Assembly (NCBI RefSeq): GCF_000208925.1
Contig: NW_001914890.1
Coordinates: forward strand, 29,548-93,547
Reading direction: 5' to 3'
DNA from: Entamoeba histolytica HM-1:IMSS
Lineage: Eukaryota; Evosea; Mastigamoebida; Endamoebidae
Length of the DNA: 64,000 nucleotides
Shown: positions 1-10,136 of the stretch, piece by piece
Layout of the letters: the number at the start of each line of letters is the position of its first letter
How positions within the stretch are numbered: position 1 is the first letter of the stretch
Program-made: the position numbers and the translations under genes
The notes under the pieces: model-generated
Databases searched by the model: none
Told to the model about the DNA's origin: nothing
What the model saw: the letters and a program-made list of their open reading frames with translations, nothing else

Positions 1-412
1 GGAAAACATAATTCTTTTTAGAAAAAATAGTTTGTAAGTTTTTACATCCTTGGTCATGATATGTATAAATGAGAAGATATGAATTCCTAATTTCATCAAT
101 AGTAGAATAATTAATTTGAAGTGTACGGTTTTCAATAGGAGCAAATGCATTTTTACAATTTTCCATAGTACTGTAATAAGTAAAATTCATATGTGTATTG
201 TTGTTATAAAAGAAATAAGCAGCATAATCAGTAAAACCAATACAACTATTAAGAGGATAATATTCAGTTTGATATTCATTACTAACATATTTAAAGTACT
301 TGTATGATTTCTCCTCATTTCTAGAATTAAGTACATTGTCTTGTGCATCAATAATATCATAGAGATATCTTCCTTCAACATTAATAACTGTTAAAATAAT
401 AAAAAAAAACAT
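1..412 (-). CDS. Secreted N-glycosylated protein, N-terminal part (cut by left edge)
   Basis: An open frame runs on the minus strand from an ATG at 412 to the window edge with no stop, about 137 codons. It begins with a short hydrophobic signal peptide (MFFFIILTVINVEG), so the product should enter the secretory pathway. The mature part is rich in Tyr and Asn, has three Cys (around residues 57, 83 and 125), and carries several N-glycosylation sequons (NNT, NFT, NRT, NYS). Codon use and residue mix look like real coding sequence. No family was recognised; it could be a surface or secreted protein. The rest of the gene lies outside the window, so length and any membrane anchor are unknown. Confidence 0.6.
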   Translation of the reverse strand, partial: MFFFIILTVINVEGRYLYDIIDAQDNVLNSRNEEKSYKYFKYVSNEYQTEYYPLNSCIGFTDYAAYFFYNNNTHMNFTYYSTMENCKNAFAPIENRTLQINYSTIDEIRNSYLLIYTYHDQGCKNLQTIFSKKNYVF

Positions 413-521
413 TGAACAAATCTTAGTGGTAATCTATCTTATTTAGTTTAAGGGTATTATTAGATGGGTACGAAAATTAGCAAAGAAAAAATGCATCTAA
501 ATAATTTACAAAAATGAAAAA

Positions 522-541
522 GATGCAAAAAAATTTGCATC
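522..541. repeat. Inverted repeat GATGCAAA / TTTGCATC
   Basis: Perfect 8-nt arms separated by AAAA. The same TTTGCATC word recurs at 2101-2200, and ATGCATC lies at 491-497. Function unknown. Confidence 0.6.
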
Positions 542-2100
542 CATAGAATATTCCACTTTATTATATTTTGCTCCTAAAATAAAAATAAATAAAAAATATG
601 ATAAATACAGAATACTATAAATATTTATGTTTATATTTTATTATCATTTGTATTCATTTTGTATGAAATATTAATGAAATAGATGATTTGATGAATCATA
701 TTTAATTATTTTTATTCTTTTTATTCTTTTATTTATATGTTATTTATCTATCGTATTTTTATATTTATTTCTCTGTTTATATTATTTATCTATCATCTTC
801 TTATTATCTATATATTATTATATTATTATATTCTTCTTATTTTATTATTTTTATGTTTATATTCTTTAGATTTTCTTATTGTTATTCTTTTATATTTAAA
901 TGTATTTTATTATTTGAATATTCATCTTTATCATTTTTATATTCTTATCATTTTTATATTATTATCATTTATTCTCTTTTGATTTATATTAATATTAATT
1001 TTATCTTTTATACTTTTTATTTATTATTATATCATTGATTATCATTTCTCCTTTTATTTATCATTTATTCTTATTATTCTTTTGTTTTTTATATTCTATA
1101 TCATATATTCATATCATTTTCATTTATATTTTATCACTTATTATATGTTATAATAACATAACACATATGATTGAATATATAATAAACATCATGATGAAGT
1201 TATACATATAAATAATAACATAAAAAAGAGTAAAATATTTTTCAATAATAAAATATTGTTAATCATTTTACACAATTAAATTAGACACTTATTATTTCAT
1301 ATTTCTAATTTTTACATTAAAAATACACCATTTTCATTCTTTTCTTCTTTTATCATCTCTTTGTGATTTATTATTTTTATATTCTTCTTCTACTTTATTT
1401 TTATTCTTTTATATATTTTTATTCTTTTTATATTATTTGTTTTTCGTTGTGTTTCTATTTCTTTCTTCTATTATTTATCAATTTTATATTCATTTATTCT
1501 TTTTATTTCTTTTTTATTAATTCTTGAGTATTGTATATTTCTTTATTATTTCATTTGTGTATTATCAAAATATATGTTTTATTGATTTTATGTTGAATAA
1601 AATATTGAATAAATCAATATTTTCATTCTTAATTATTCATTCTTTATTCTGAAATGTTGTGTATATTTATTATATTAAATGAATATGATGAATGAATATC
1701 AATATTATTGTTTATTTGATTTTAAAAAATAATAAATGAATATGAAATAATGAAATAAAATAATGAAGACAATGAAATGATAATGAAATAGAATAATCTA
1801 ATATTGAACAAATCAAATAAAGAATATATTGAATATATCATTATTGTTACTTTATTATTTGTTATTTCAATTATTAAATATTAATAAATTATTCATGAAT
1901 ATTTAATTGATATTTTACAATTTCATTTTCATTTTATTTAATAAATGAAATATGAATAATAAATGAATGAATAATAATTTAATATATGAAATAATAAAAA
2001 GAAAGATAAATAATAAAGAAATATGATGTATTTAATATATAATATAATTTATTATCAAATATAATAATATCAAATGATGAATTATTTTTATTTCAAAATA

Positions 2101-2200
2101 TTTTGCATCAATAAAATATGTTGCTAAATATTTTGCATCATTAAATTTTGCATCATTAAATTTTGCGCTTTTTTTATTTGTTTCAATAAAATTTGCATCC
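2101..2200 (+). repeat. TTTTGCATCA motif cluster with a 15-nt tandem unit
   Basis: TTTTGCATCA occurs at 2101, 2131 and 2146. A variant TTTTGCGC starts at 2161 and ATTTGCATCC at 2191. The copies at 2131 and 2146 form two adjacent 15-nt units ending in TTAAA. The cluster lies just before the pyrimidine tract and the reverse-transcriptase relic. Confidence 0.6.
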
Positions 2201-2382
2201 TTTATTTTTTTCTTTCTTTTCTTCTTTTATCATCTCTTTTTTTTTATTACACTTTATCTTCTTTCTTTTTATATTCTCTCCTTTCTACTTTTATTCTTTC
2301 TTCATCTTCTTCTACTTCTTACTTTCTTTTTATTCTTTTATATCATTCATTCTCTTCTTTTTCAATTATTTGCTTTTTTTCG

Positions 2383-2709
2383 TTGCCAGAAGGAATAATT
2401 AATAGCTACATGTTAAAGCAGCAGAAAGAAGAGAAATACCCAAAATATGTGAAGTCATATTATGACATTAAGAAAACATATGACACAGTAAACCACGAAT
2501 GGGTTATTGAATCATTAAAGTATTTTAATGTAGAGGATGTCATCATTGACATTATTGAAAGTATGATGACTAGATGGAAGATATTCATCGGTTATAAATT
2601 TAATGAATAACTATTATGTATTAAATTAAATAGAGGAATTCTACAAGGTGATTCCTTATCCCCTCTACTCTTCATCATTCAGATGAATATGGAAGATAGC
2701 AAAAAGTAA
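2383..2709 (+). mobile_element. Decayed LINE reverse-transcriptase fragment
   Basis: One frame holds two classic non-LTR reverse-transcriptase blocks. The first is YDIKKTYDTVNHEW, block A with its catalytic Asp. The second is RGILQGDSLSPLLF, the GxxQGDxLSPLLF block B. They are separated by one in-frame stop (TAA at 2608-2610), and the frame ends at 2709 before any YxDD active site. Spacing and motifs fit the R4-clade LINEs known in Entamoeba (EhLINE type). Nothing upstream looks like the rest of the ORF, so this is a truncated, inactive copy. Short coherent pieces in other frames downstream (e.g. MGGGLYYSHEITN at 3244) may belong to the same element. Confidence 0.75.
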
Positions 2710-4206
2710 AACAGAAGAGAGTAAAAACTACAATAGTGATTGTTGAAATATTGAATGAAACCAAAAATTGAAAAATACAGTATCTTGATATAGTACAAGG
2801 ATAGTATTGAAAGAAAAGGGAATGTAAGGAAATGATATGTAAATGTGTATAAGGAATAGATAAAATATCAAAAATAAACAGAAAATGAAATGAGTAACTG
2901 AAGAGTCATTTTAATAACGAAAAGAAATAATAGAAGAAACATAGAAAATGTAATAACAACACTGAATATCATTATGAAATTCTTCACATTTATTAACAAG
3001 AATAAAAATGAAGAGTAACTTGCAGTTAATCAAACTAAATACTAAATTACTCAAAATAAGTATTGTGCAGAAAGATAGTTGTTAACATCAAAAAAATGAA
3101 AATGGTATAAACTTCAATGAAAGGAATAAAAGAAATATAGATGCACTTTATGTATTATGAAAGTTGATGACTCATTAAATTATGAATGTGTTCAAATACT
3201 ATTAATATTACGGTATCATTTAGAAATATAGAAATTAGAAAGAATGGGTGGAGGACTATATTATAGTCATGAGATAACAAATAAATAAGAGAAATAAAAA
3301 CAAAATGATGTGTTTCAAAAATGATCCATTACCATATTCTTCTTTTAATTTTATAAATGGATATTAGAGATGATAATATTGAAAAGTTGAATGAAATGGA
3401 TTGAAAGAAACACAATTAAATAAGGATAAGTTACCAGTGATGAGTAAAATAAAGCAAGAATTGAGGTGAAGAAGAAAAGAAGTATGAATATAAAGAAATG
3501 AATATATAAATACAATAACATTCTATGAAGTGGAAATTGGAGAAGAAGAACAATAATAGAAATAACTAGAATAGTTCAAATTTGGTAGAAATGATGATAA
3601 AAGAATGAAATGATAAATAATAATAATAATAATGAAATTTGCATAGTTTGATTAGTAAAATGAAATTGGAAAGAATTAAACCACCAAAATAATATAAAAT
3701 GATATTTAATTTTACATACAACAAATAAATAATGTAATTTATTGTTAAGAAAAAGAGTGAAGTTGAAAAGAAGATAATGAAAATAATGATTCAAGTGTTT
3801 GAGACTATGTATGAATAAAAAGAAGAAATAGAAGAAGTGACATGACACAATTGAAAGAGAATATAAAAAAGTGTGAAATAGATTTTATAAAATATGTTTG
3901 AAAAGTTAATGAGAATAAGTCTTAAAGAATGTTTAAAGAAGAAATGTATTTAAAATTATACGTTTATGTTTTGAAGATATTTGTCAAAATAAGAAAAAGG
4001 AAGAATGAAAACTTTTTTAGTGAATTAATAAATGAAACAAAGGTTAATCTCAGGATGAAATTTTTATGAAAACAGCTAAGATTATAAACATCTCTATTTT
4101 GAATAAATTAATCTCTAACAAACTAAAAGTATTGAATTAAAAATTCTAAAAAAAGAACCTTCATTTAGCTTTTAACTAATTAAAATATTCAGCTAATAGT
4201 CGTTAG
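2710..4206 (+). other. Purine-rich non-coding stretch, probable LINE debris
   Basis: Plus strand strongly purine-rich, all frames full of stops. It follows the reverse-transcriptase relic directly and may be the degraded rest of that element. The open frame on the minus strand at 3576-3848 is an antisense artefact of purine bias. A (TAA)n run lies at about 3613-3632. No intact gene seen. Confidence 0.4.
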
Positions 4207-6039
4207 TTAGTCAGCTTTCTGATTTTCTTTTTTGGCTGATTTACTTTTCAAGAATTGTAAGAAGGACTGAACATTTTCTAATTTAATAGTAAGTGGTAAA
4301 TGAGGTGGAACACCATTGAAAGTAAGAATACCTGGAGTTGCTTTTTTCAAAGAGATTTTCTTTAATAATATTAATGGAATTTTTTTAACTAATTGATACT
4401 TTCCGTCAGTCTCATTAATCAAAATCATTTCTCTATTAGTTCCAATAACAATGACACTTTCGTTCTTATCACCAATAATTTCACCTTTCATATGGAATTC
4501 TGTTTTCATTAATTCTTCATAATAATCACTCTCTTCTTTATTGCCGTCAACTTTCTTTTCTTCTTTTTGAATTTGAGTGGTTTTTTGTTTAGGTTGAATT
4601 ATCTCTTTTGTTTCAGTTTTTATATTTTCTTGTTGAATATCTTTTACATCTTTTACATTTTCACTTTCTTTAACTGTCATAGAGGCAACAGCTGTTCCAA
4701 ACCAACCCTTAGCAAATTCAAAAGCTTTTGTTCCAACATTTTCTGTAGCTCTAATCAAATTATTAACCCCTTCTACACCTTGTTTTCTACAAATACTGCA
4801 ATTTGTAAGTGAATGGTTTTCTACAGGAAATCCTTTTTCATTATCAAATAAATAATGATAACCAGTAAAACCATTATGCAATTCTGAAACATGCTTGAAT
4901 CCATTTTTTATTAACCAAATCATTATTTGTTGGATTTGTTCTACAGCATCTCTATGGTCAGTATTTCCAAATACAACAATATGGGTATTACTTTTCTTAA
5001 GACCTTCAATATCTTTAATAAAATTCTCAATATTTTCAGGCTCACTTTGAATTGAACTAGCATCAATATTGATAGCTCCTGGAATAGTTCCACTAAGGTA
5101 CATCTCTCTCTTTCTTCCATCAATAAGAAAGAGTGAAAATCCTCTACTATTTTTATCAGCAAAAATATCTTTTGGAGAGACAATAGCAACATTTCCTGTG
5201 GTAATAGTTGAATAAACCCATCTTTGATATTGAGGAGAATTTGTAATACAAGCAAATAATTGTTTGGTTATTGAAATTGGTGTATTACTGACAAGTGCCT
5301 TAGCAAATCCAACTACTTTCTTTATTTCATCTTCTGAAATTTTAGAGTTAATTCCACTAATAACTGCTTCAGCTGAAGGTGCTTTTAATAAAGTATCTTT
5401 TAATAAAATAACATGTGAAATTAATACATAAAAATGAAGCATTTGATCAGAAGAGAGTAATAATTGATCGATTAATTGTAATTTTCCTTGAATTGATTCT
5501 ATCAATGGGAGACATAACATACAGACTTCATTAACTACAAATTGTTTTAAATCAACTTTTACTTCTGTAAATTTTTTAATTAATTCTGGACAATGATATT
5601 GAATAATCAAATTGAAAATAACATATATTCCTTCAACAACTTCTTTGTTTTCTTCTTTAATTAATGGAATATACAAATTAACAATTTTATCAACAAGAGA
5701 ACAAATTTGATCTGTTTCTAAATCAAGTGATAACAAAGGTAAAGCCACTTGTGCAAGTGCCATTTCATCTCCTTTAAGATTACCAATTATAAGAGCAAGA
5801 CTTTTCATAATCTCAGAAAGATTTGAAGAAAAAATTGGGGTATAAAAAGGAAGAAATTTATCTGTTTCTACAACTTTTTCCATATTTAGTTTCATTTCTT
5901 CTCTTATACCTAATAATAATGGATAAATTTTATTTCTTTGGTTTGCTTGTATTCCAGTAATTCTTGTCATTTCTTTAACAGTAAATATGTCCTTGATTTC
6001 AATAGCGTTTTTGATAAGTTCTTCAATTGGTGTTGTCAT
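4207..6039 (-). CDS. TBC1D23-like Golgi protein (degenerate TBC, rhodanese-like, C-terminal domain)
   Basis: 610 residues, single exon. Three parts follow the order in TBC1D23, a trans-Golgi adaptor that helps capture endosome-derived vesicles. First is a divergent TBC-like helical region, about residues 90-250, with LIIQYHCPELIKKF resembling the second half of TBC domains. Second is a rhodanese-like domain, about 285-400 (FLIDGRKREMYLSGTIPGA), followed by CSIC near 415. Third is a C-terminal module at about 520-605 resembling the TBC1D23 C-terminus (LLKKISLKKATPGILTFNG). The rhodanese active-site Cys is not apparent, and I see no Arg/Gln finger pair typical of active RabGAPs, so a scaffold role is likely. 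Length is close to the human protein (about 690). The family call rests on recalled pattern, not a search. Confidence 0.7.
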   Translation of the reverse strand: MTTPIEELIKNAIEIKDIFTVKEMTRITGIQANQRNKIYPLLLGIREEMKLNMEKVVETDKFLPFYTPIFSSNLSEIMKSLALIIGNLKGDEMALAQVALPLLSLDLETDQICSLVDKIVNLYIPLIKEENKEVVEGIYVIFNLIIQYHCPELIKKFTEVKVDLKQFVVNEVCMLCLPLIESIQGKLQLIDQLLLSSDQMLHFYVLISHVILLKDTLLKAPSAEAVISGINSKISEDEIKKVVGFAKALVSNTPISITKQLFACITNSPQYQRWVYSTITTGNVAIVSPKDIFADKNSRGFSLFLIDGRKREMYLSGTIPGAINIDASSIQSEPENIENFIKDIEGLKKSNTHIVVFGNTDHRDAVEQIQQIMIWLIKNGFKHVSELHNGFTGYHYLFDNEKGFPVENHSLTNCSICRKQGVEGVNNLIRATENVGTKAFEFAKGWFGTAVASMTVKESENVKDVKDIQQENIKTETKEIIQPKQKTTQIQKEEKKVDGNKEESDYYEELMKTEFHMKGEIIGDKNESVIVIGTNREMILINETDGKYQLVKKIPLILLKKISLKKATPGILTFNGVPPHLPLTIKLENVQSFLQFLKSKSAKKENQKAD

Positions 6040-6629
6040 ATGATCTAATTATTTCGATCTTTTTTTCTTCTTCTTTGATTTTTCATTTTTATTTGATTAT
6101 GTGTTATATAAAACGATATTTTATATTTAATGAGTTTATGTTATTTTTGATATATTTAAATGAATTTACAATAAAAGAATATCAACCAACAAACACTTAA
6201 ACACCTTCTTTTTTATGAATGAATTATTTAAAGATAAGGTGTTTTGATTGAATGATACTAAGAGATAATAATAACCTTTAATAATAGTTGATAAACTATT
6301 TTTGAATTAGAACCTTTTTTAGTCAAACAAATATGAATTTAATTCTAATTATATTTACATTTCTAATAAGACTTATGATTAATTCATTTATAAACTATTA
6401 AATAGTGAGATTATTATAATAATGTTTCTCTTACAAATTACTTATATAAATTCATCTTAGCAATATTCTAAATATACAAATTCTCATGTTTGTTATTGAT
6501 ACTTCAAAAAAAAAAAATACAAAAAATACAAAAACAGTGAAATATGATAAAGAATAGAACTACATCATAACACTTATTATGAAAAATTCATTCAAAAAAA
6601 GAATATTAAATATATTAAAAAAACATCAA
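6040..6629. other. Intergenic AT-rich spacer
   Basis: Spacer between two minus-strand genes, holding the promoter of the TBC1D23-like gene near its right side of transcription (just above 6039) and the 3' flank of the next gene. No coding or RNA feature recognised. Confidence 0.5.
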
Positions 6630-8825
6630 TTAAAAATTCTTACGGTAATTCACACCACAACCACACCGCTTCCATTTTTGTTGATTTACTTGCCTTTCTA
6701 GTTTTATTATTTTTTCTTCTGGATTATCAATGTCTTCATTTGGAGGAGTTGGAATAACATCATCATAATCTATGGTTTGTTTCTTTTTGATTCCCATACG
6801 ATGAAGAAGTTTTCTTTCTTCTTTTCTGAGAAGAGGTATGTTACTGTTAACATCACCATAGATATCATCAATTGAATGAATTCCCATCATTTTATTTTGT
6901 TTGTGATACAATTCAACCAGTTTATTAACTTGTTGAATTGGGTCAACTGAATATTTCATTTTATTATATATCTTTCTTAATTGCTTTCTTTTAAAGAAAT
7001 GATCTGAAATCATTGTTTTTAATTCTCTAATTCTTTTATTCATTCTATTGTCTTTTTCTTCACTTTCTCTTTTAGTAAAAAGATAGTCTAACTTATCTCT
7101 TAATTTTCTTATTTTTTTAATTTCTTTCTCTCTTTCTTCATGTTTTGTTCTTCTAATCTTTTTTTGGTTATACTCTTTTTTAATTTCATTTAAAATCTTT
7201 TTTCTTGCTTGTTCTTTGATAAGTATTTGTCTTTTCATTTCTTGTGCAATTTCTTTATCTAATCTTCTTTCAATCTCACTCTTTCTAGATTGAACAACAA
7301 TCTTTTTATTTTTAGTCTTATTTTCATTTTGTTTACTTGTTCTTTGTGCTTTTGTTAATAATTTAGCTTTACTTCTTTTATTATTAGAGCGTATGAGGAT
7401 TTGAGAATTAGTTACTTTATCTATCTCATTATTATTTTCACTTATAGTGTTAACATAATTATTACCTTTTATGTTATCACCACCACCTACTAGTTTTTCA
7501 TGTCTATGAACTAGTCGTTTGATAATTTCTTGTTTTATTTTATCTCCTGAACCTTTTCCTCCAAGTATTTTTTTCATTGCTTTTGCAATATCCTCTTTCC
7601 AATTTTTTCTTTTTTCTTTTGAATATTCTCCACTAAGTTGTTTCTTATAAACTTCACCAGCTTGATTAATGAAATTATCTCTATAACTTTTATCATCAAT
7701 TAGCTTTGACATCTTAAGTTTTGATGTTAATTCTTTAACAAGCTCTTTATTTTTTGATTTTTTTGCATTTTTCAATGCTGCTTCAAGAATTTGTGTTGGT
7801 CCCATACTTTTTCTTGGCTTTTGCACATTTGTAGGAGAGTATGTCGTATTCCATTTTGCTAACATCTTTTCTTTAAAATCTGATTGAGTATAAAAGTTAT
7901 TTTCAAGATGTAAACCATGTTCTATAATATCTCTTTCATTATCATCAAATACTTTTGATATAGAATGTTCCACTTTAGCTTGAACCGATGGATTAAATTT
8001 ACGTGTTCTTTTTTTGACTATATCTTTTAGTGTATTAATTGCATTGTCTTGCTGTGCAGTATTACATTTAAATCCTCTAAAATAAAGATACCCTTCCCAA
8101 AGGTCAATAAAAACTTCATTTGCAACTTTAGCCTTATCAATAAGTTCATTCCAATTCTTTAATGCAGGAGAAGATTTAATAATATCTTCTATTTGCTTTC
8201 TATCTCCTTTACATGCCAAAAGAGATTTTTTTAAGTGGGCAAATTGTTGAGTAAGACTTTTTAATAAAGCAGTAGGATTTTCAATATAAGTTCTAGTTAA
8301 ACTAGCTAATTGATTAACGTCATTAAGGTTCTTAGAAAGAGATTGATTTGCTTGAACTAAAGCAGTGTTATTATCAAATTCATTTTCATTTTTTAAGTGT
8401 TCATAATAATCTTCGGTTTGTTTTTCTACTAATTGTTTGACAGTATCTTCACAATTTTCATATTTACTTCTTATATCTTCGACTTGAGGATTAATTGTTG
8501 TCATTTCACTTTTAAATGAATTATAACTATTTTTTAAACGACCAAAACATGTTCTTATTGGATCTAAATACTTCTTTCCTTCATTAGACAATGTTTTACT
8601 ATAATAATTAAAATCCTTTTCAATTTTTCTAAATATTGAATTGATTCTTTCATAATGTTCATCACCTCCTTTATATTTATAATAATAAGTAAATTGATTT
8701 TTTCTTAATGCAACACAAGTATCATTCATACTACATTCATGGTTACTTGGAAAAAATCCAATATATTTTCCTGTACTAAGTATAATAAAAAGAAGAAGAA
8801 GTTCAATTCTTTTGATTTTTAACAT
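6630..8825 (-). CDS. Large secreted Lys/Glu-rich coiled-coil protein
   Basis: 731 residues, single exon. It opens with a basic n-region and a Leu/Ile-rich hydrophobic core (residues about 8-20), a convincing signal peptide. The first 300 residues hold scattered Cys (two close together near residue 31-37 and others near 93, 125, 206). From about residue 330 the chain is very rich in Lys, Arg and Glu in helical heptad-like runs, strongest around 490-680. The C-terminus carries CGC and ends NYRKNF. There is no transmembrane segment or retention signal. I do not recognise a family; a structural secreted protein, for instance of vesicle or cyst-wall content, is only a guess. A similar architecture is seen in the gene at 59973-61433. 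Confidence 0.8.
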   Translation of the reverse strand: MLKIKRIELLLLFIILSTGKYIGFFPSNHECSMNDTCVALRKNQFTYYYKYKGGDEHYERINSIFRKIEKDFNYYSKTLSNEGKKYLDPIRTCFGRLKNSYNSFKSEMTTINPQVEDIRSKYENCEDTVKQLVEKQTEDYYEHLKNENEFDNNTALVQANQSLSKNLNDVNQLASLTRTYIENPTALLKSLTQQFAHLKKSLLACKGDRKQIEDIIKSSPALKNWNELIDKAKVANEVFIDLWEGYLYFRGFKCNTAQQDNAINTLKDIVKKRTRKFNPSVQAKVEHSISKVFDDNERDIIEHGLHLENNFYTQSDFKEKMLAKWNTTYSPTNVQKPRKSMGPTQILEAALKNAKKSKNKELVKELTSKLKMSKLIDDKSYRDNFINQAGEVYKKQLSGEYSKEKRKNWKEDIAKAMKKILGGKGSGDKIKQEIIKRLVHRHEKLVGGGDNIKGNNYVNTISENNNEIDKVTNSQILIRSNNKRSKAKLLTKAQRTSKQNENKTKNKKIVVQSRKSEIERRLDKEIAQEMKRQILIKEQARKKILNEIKKEYNQKKIRRTKHEEREKEIKKIRKLRDKLDYLFTKRESEEKDNRMNKRIRELKTMISDHFFKRKQLRKIYNKMKYSVDPIQQVNKLVELYHKQNKMMGIHSIDDIYGDVNSNIPLLRKEERKLLHRMGIKKKQTIDYDDVIPTPPNEDIDNPEEKIIKLERQVNQQKWKRCGCGVNYRKNF

Positions 8826-8838
8826 TATAACTGTTTTA

Positions 8839-8843
8839 AGTTC
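8839..8843 (-). promoter_or_regulatory. GAACT promoter element
   Basis: AAAGAACTTAAAAC reads on the minus strand with GAACT ending about 14 nt before the start codon of the secreted coiled-coil gene. It matches the Entamoeba GAAC core-promoter element. Confidence 0.5.
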
Positions 8844-8966
8844 TTTTTTTTCTCATCCTTTTTGATTAATTTATTTATTATTTACTTATAAAATACCAAT
8901 TTTTTTTTTTAGAAAATTTAATAAAATGTTATTCCTTCTCCTTTCTATGAAAAAAGAAATTCAATT

Positions 8967-10136
8967 TTATCTGTAAAAGTCCATTGCTTGTGTTTGTTTT
9001 CTAACAACTTTCTTGTAAGCCTTCTCAAAGTCAGCTGGAAGGATAATATATCTATTCTTTCTTACTGCATGCATACCAGCTTCTTGACAAATAGAAGCTA
9101 TTTCTGCACCACTGATTTTATCAGGACGTGAAGCATAATCTTCTAGGTCAATTTCTTTAGAAAGGTTCATTTTAGATGTAAGCACTTGGAAGATTAACCT
9201 CTTTTGCCTTCTGTCTGGTAATGGAAATTCAATTTTTCTATCAAGTCTTCCAGGTCTTAATAATGCTGGATCTAATGAGTCAGCTCTATTTGTTGCCATA
9301 ATTACTTTTACATTAGTTGTTTGATCAAACCCATCCATTTGAGTTAACAACTCCAATAAAACTCTTTGAACTTCTCGGTCAGCTCCATTTTGTGCGTCAT
9401 GACGTTTTGTGGCAATGGAATCAACTTCATCAATAAATACAATAGATGGTGCATTTTCACGTGCTAATCTAAAAACGTCTCTAACCATTCTTGGACCTTC
9501 TCCAAGATATTGTTGTGCAAATTCAGATCCAACAATTTGGATAAAAGATGCCGAGGTATGATGTGCAACAGCTTTAGCTAACATAGTTTTTCCAGTTCCT
9601 GGTGGTCCATATAACAAACAACCACGTGGTGGATCAATACCAATTTGTTTATACAACTCACTTTGAGTTAATGGAAGTTCTACAGCTTCTCTAATTTCTT
9701 GTTTTTGAATATCACACCCTCCAATATCAGCATATGTTACATTAGGTGTTTCTCCTTTGGACAATATTCTAATGGCACTATCAGCCTCTGGTGGTAATAC
9801 ATCAACTAAAGCGTTTGATTGTTTATGATGTGCAACAGATGTTCCTGGTTTAAGAAGTTCTCTGTTAATAGTAGATAAAATACGAACAAACTGTGTTGTT
9901 CCACTAGAAAGAGTAACAACAGCTGTGTCTTTGTCTACCATCTCAACAAATTGACCAATATGCAATGGTACACTTTGAACCCTTTTGACTTCTTCTTGTG
10001 CTCGTGATAATTCTAGTCTAAGGGCTTGTTGCTCTTCATGAATATATCCATCAATCAATCTCAAATGATCTAAGTCTGCCTGAAGCGATTTCATTTTTAA
10101 ATATGCGTCTCTTAATTGATGTTTTGTTTCACTCAT
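8967..10136 (-). CDS. RPT3: 26S proteasome regulatory ATPase subunit Rpt3 (PSMC4/S6b)
   Basis: 389 residues, single exon. One of the six AAA ATPases of the 19S base that unfold ubiquitinated proteins and open the 20S gate. It has an N-terminal coiled coil (about 1-50), an OB domain with the Rpt3-typical [14 protein letters not shown], and the AAA module. Walker A is GPPGTGKT (about 175), Walker B is IVFIDEVD (about 232), and the second region of homology is [22 protein letters not shown]. The C-terminus FYR is the HbYX gate-opening motif, which together with the N-terminal region separates Rpt3 from Rpt6. All catalytic motifs look intact. A GAACT element lies 28 nt upstream. Confidence 0.95.
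   Translation of the reverse strand: MSETKHQLRDAYLKMKSLQADLDHLRLIDGYIHEEQQALRLELSRAQEEVKRVQSVPLHIGQFVEMVDKDTAVVTLSSGTTQFVRILSTINRELLKPGTSVAHHKQSNALVDVLPPEADSAIRILSKGETPNVTYADIGGCDIQKQEIREAVELPLTQSELYKQIGIDPPRGCLLYGPPGTGKTMLAKAVAHHTSASFIQIVGSEFAQQYLGEGPRMVRDVFRLARENAPSIVFIDEVDSIATKRHDAQNGADREVQRVLLELLTQMDGFDQTTNVKVIMATNRADSLDPALLRPGRLDRKIEFPLPDRRQKRLIFQVLTSKMNLSKEIDLEDYASRPDKISGAEIASICQEAGMHAVRKNRYIILPADFEKAYKKVVRKQTQAMDFYR

Larger units (their letters stand above)
413..2382. other. Gene-free AT-rich tract with low-complexity pyrimidine and ATT runs
   Basis: Nearly pure A/T with long TTAT/ATTT-rich stretches (about 700-1160 and 1320-1570) and a pyrimidine tract (about 2195-2380). Small open frames here are hydrophobic artefacts of the TTT/ATT composition. 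The ordered sequence I see is a set of TTTGCATC motifs near 491-541 and 2101-2200, listed separately. Confidence 0.6.

Noticed and set aside
737..1038. Open frames of Phe/Ile/Leu/Tyr-rich peptides in the left AT tract
   Set aside because: Explained by TTT/ATT/TAT composition; no plausible gene context or conserved residues.
3576..3848. 90-codon minus-strand frame rich in His/Phe/Leu
   Set aside because: Antisense shadow of a purine-rich stretch; residue mix is typical of such bias.
4941..5255. 104-codon minus-strand frame inside the TBC1D23-like gene
   Set aside because: Overlaps a clear coding frame; no independent support.
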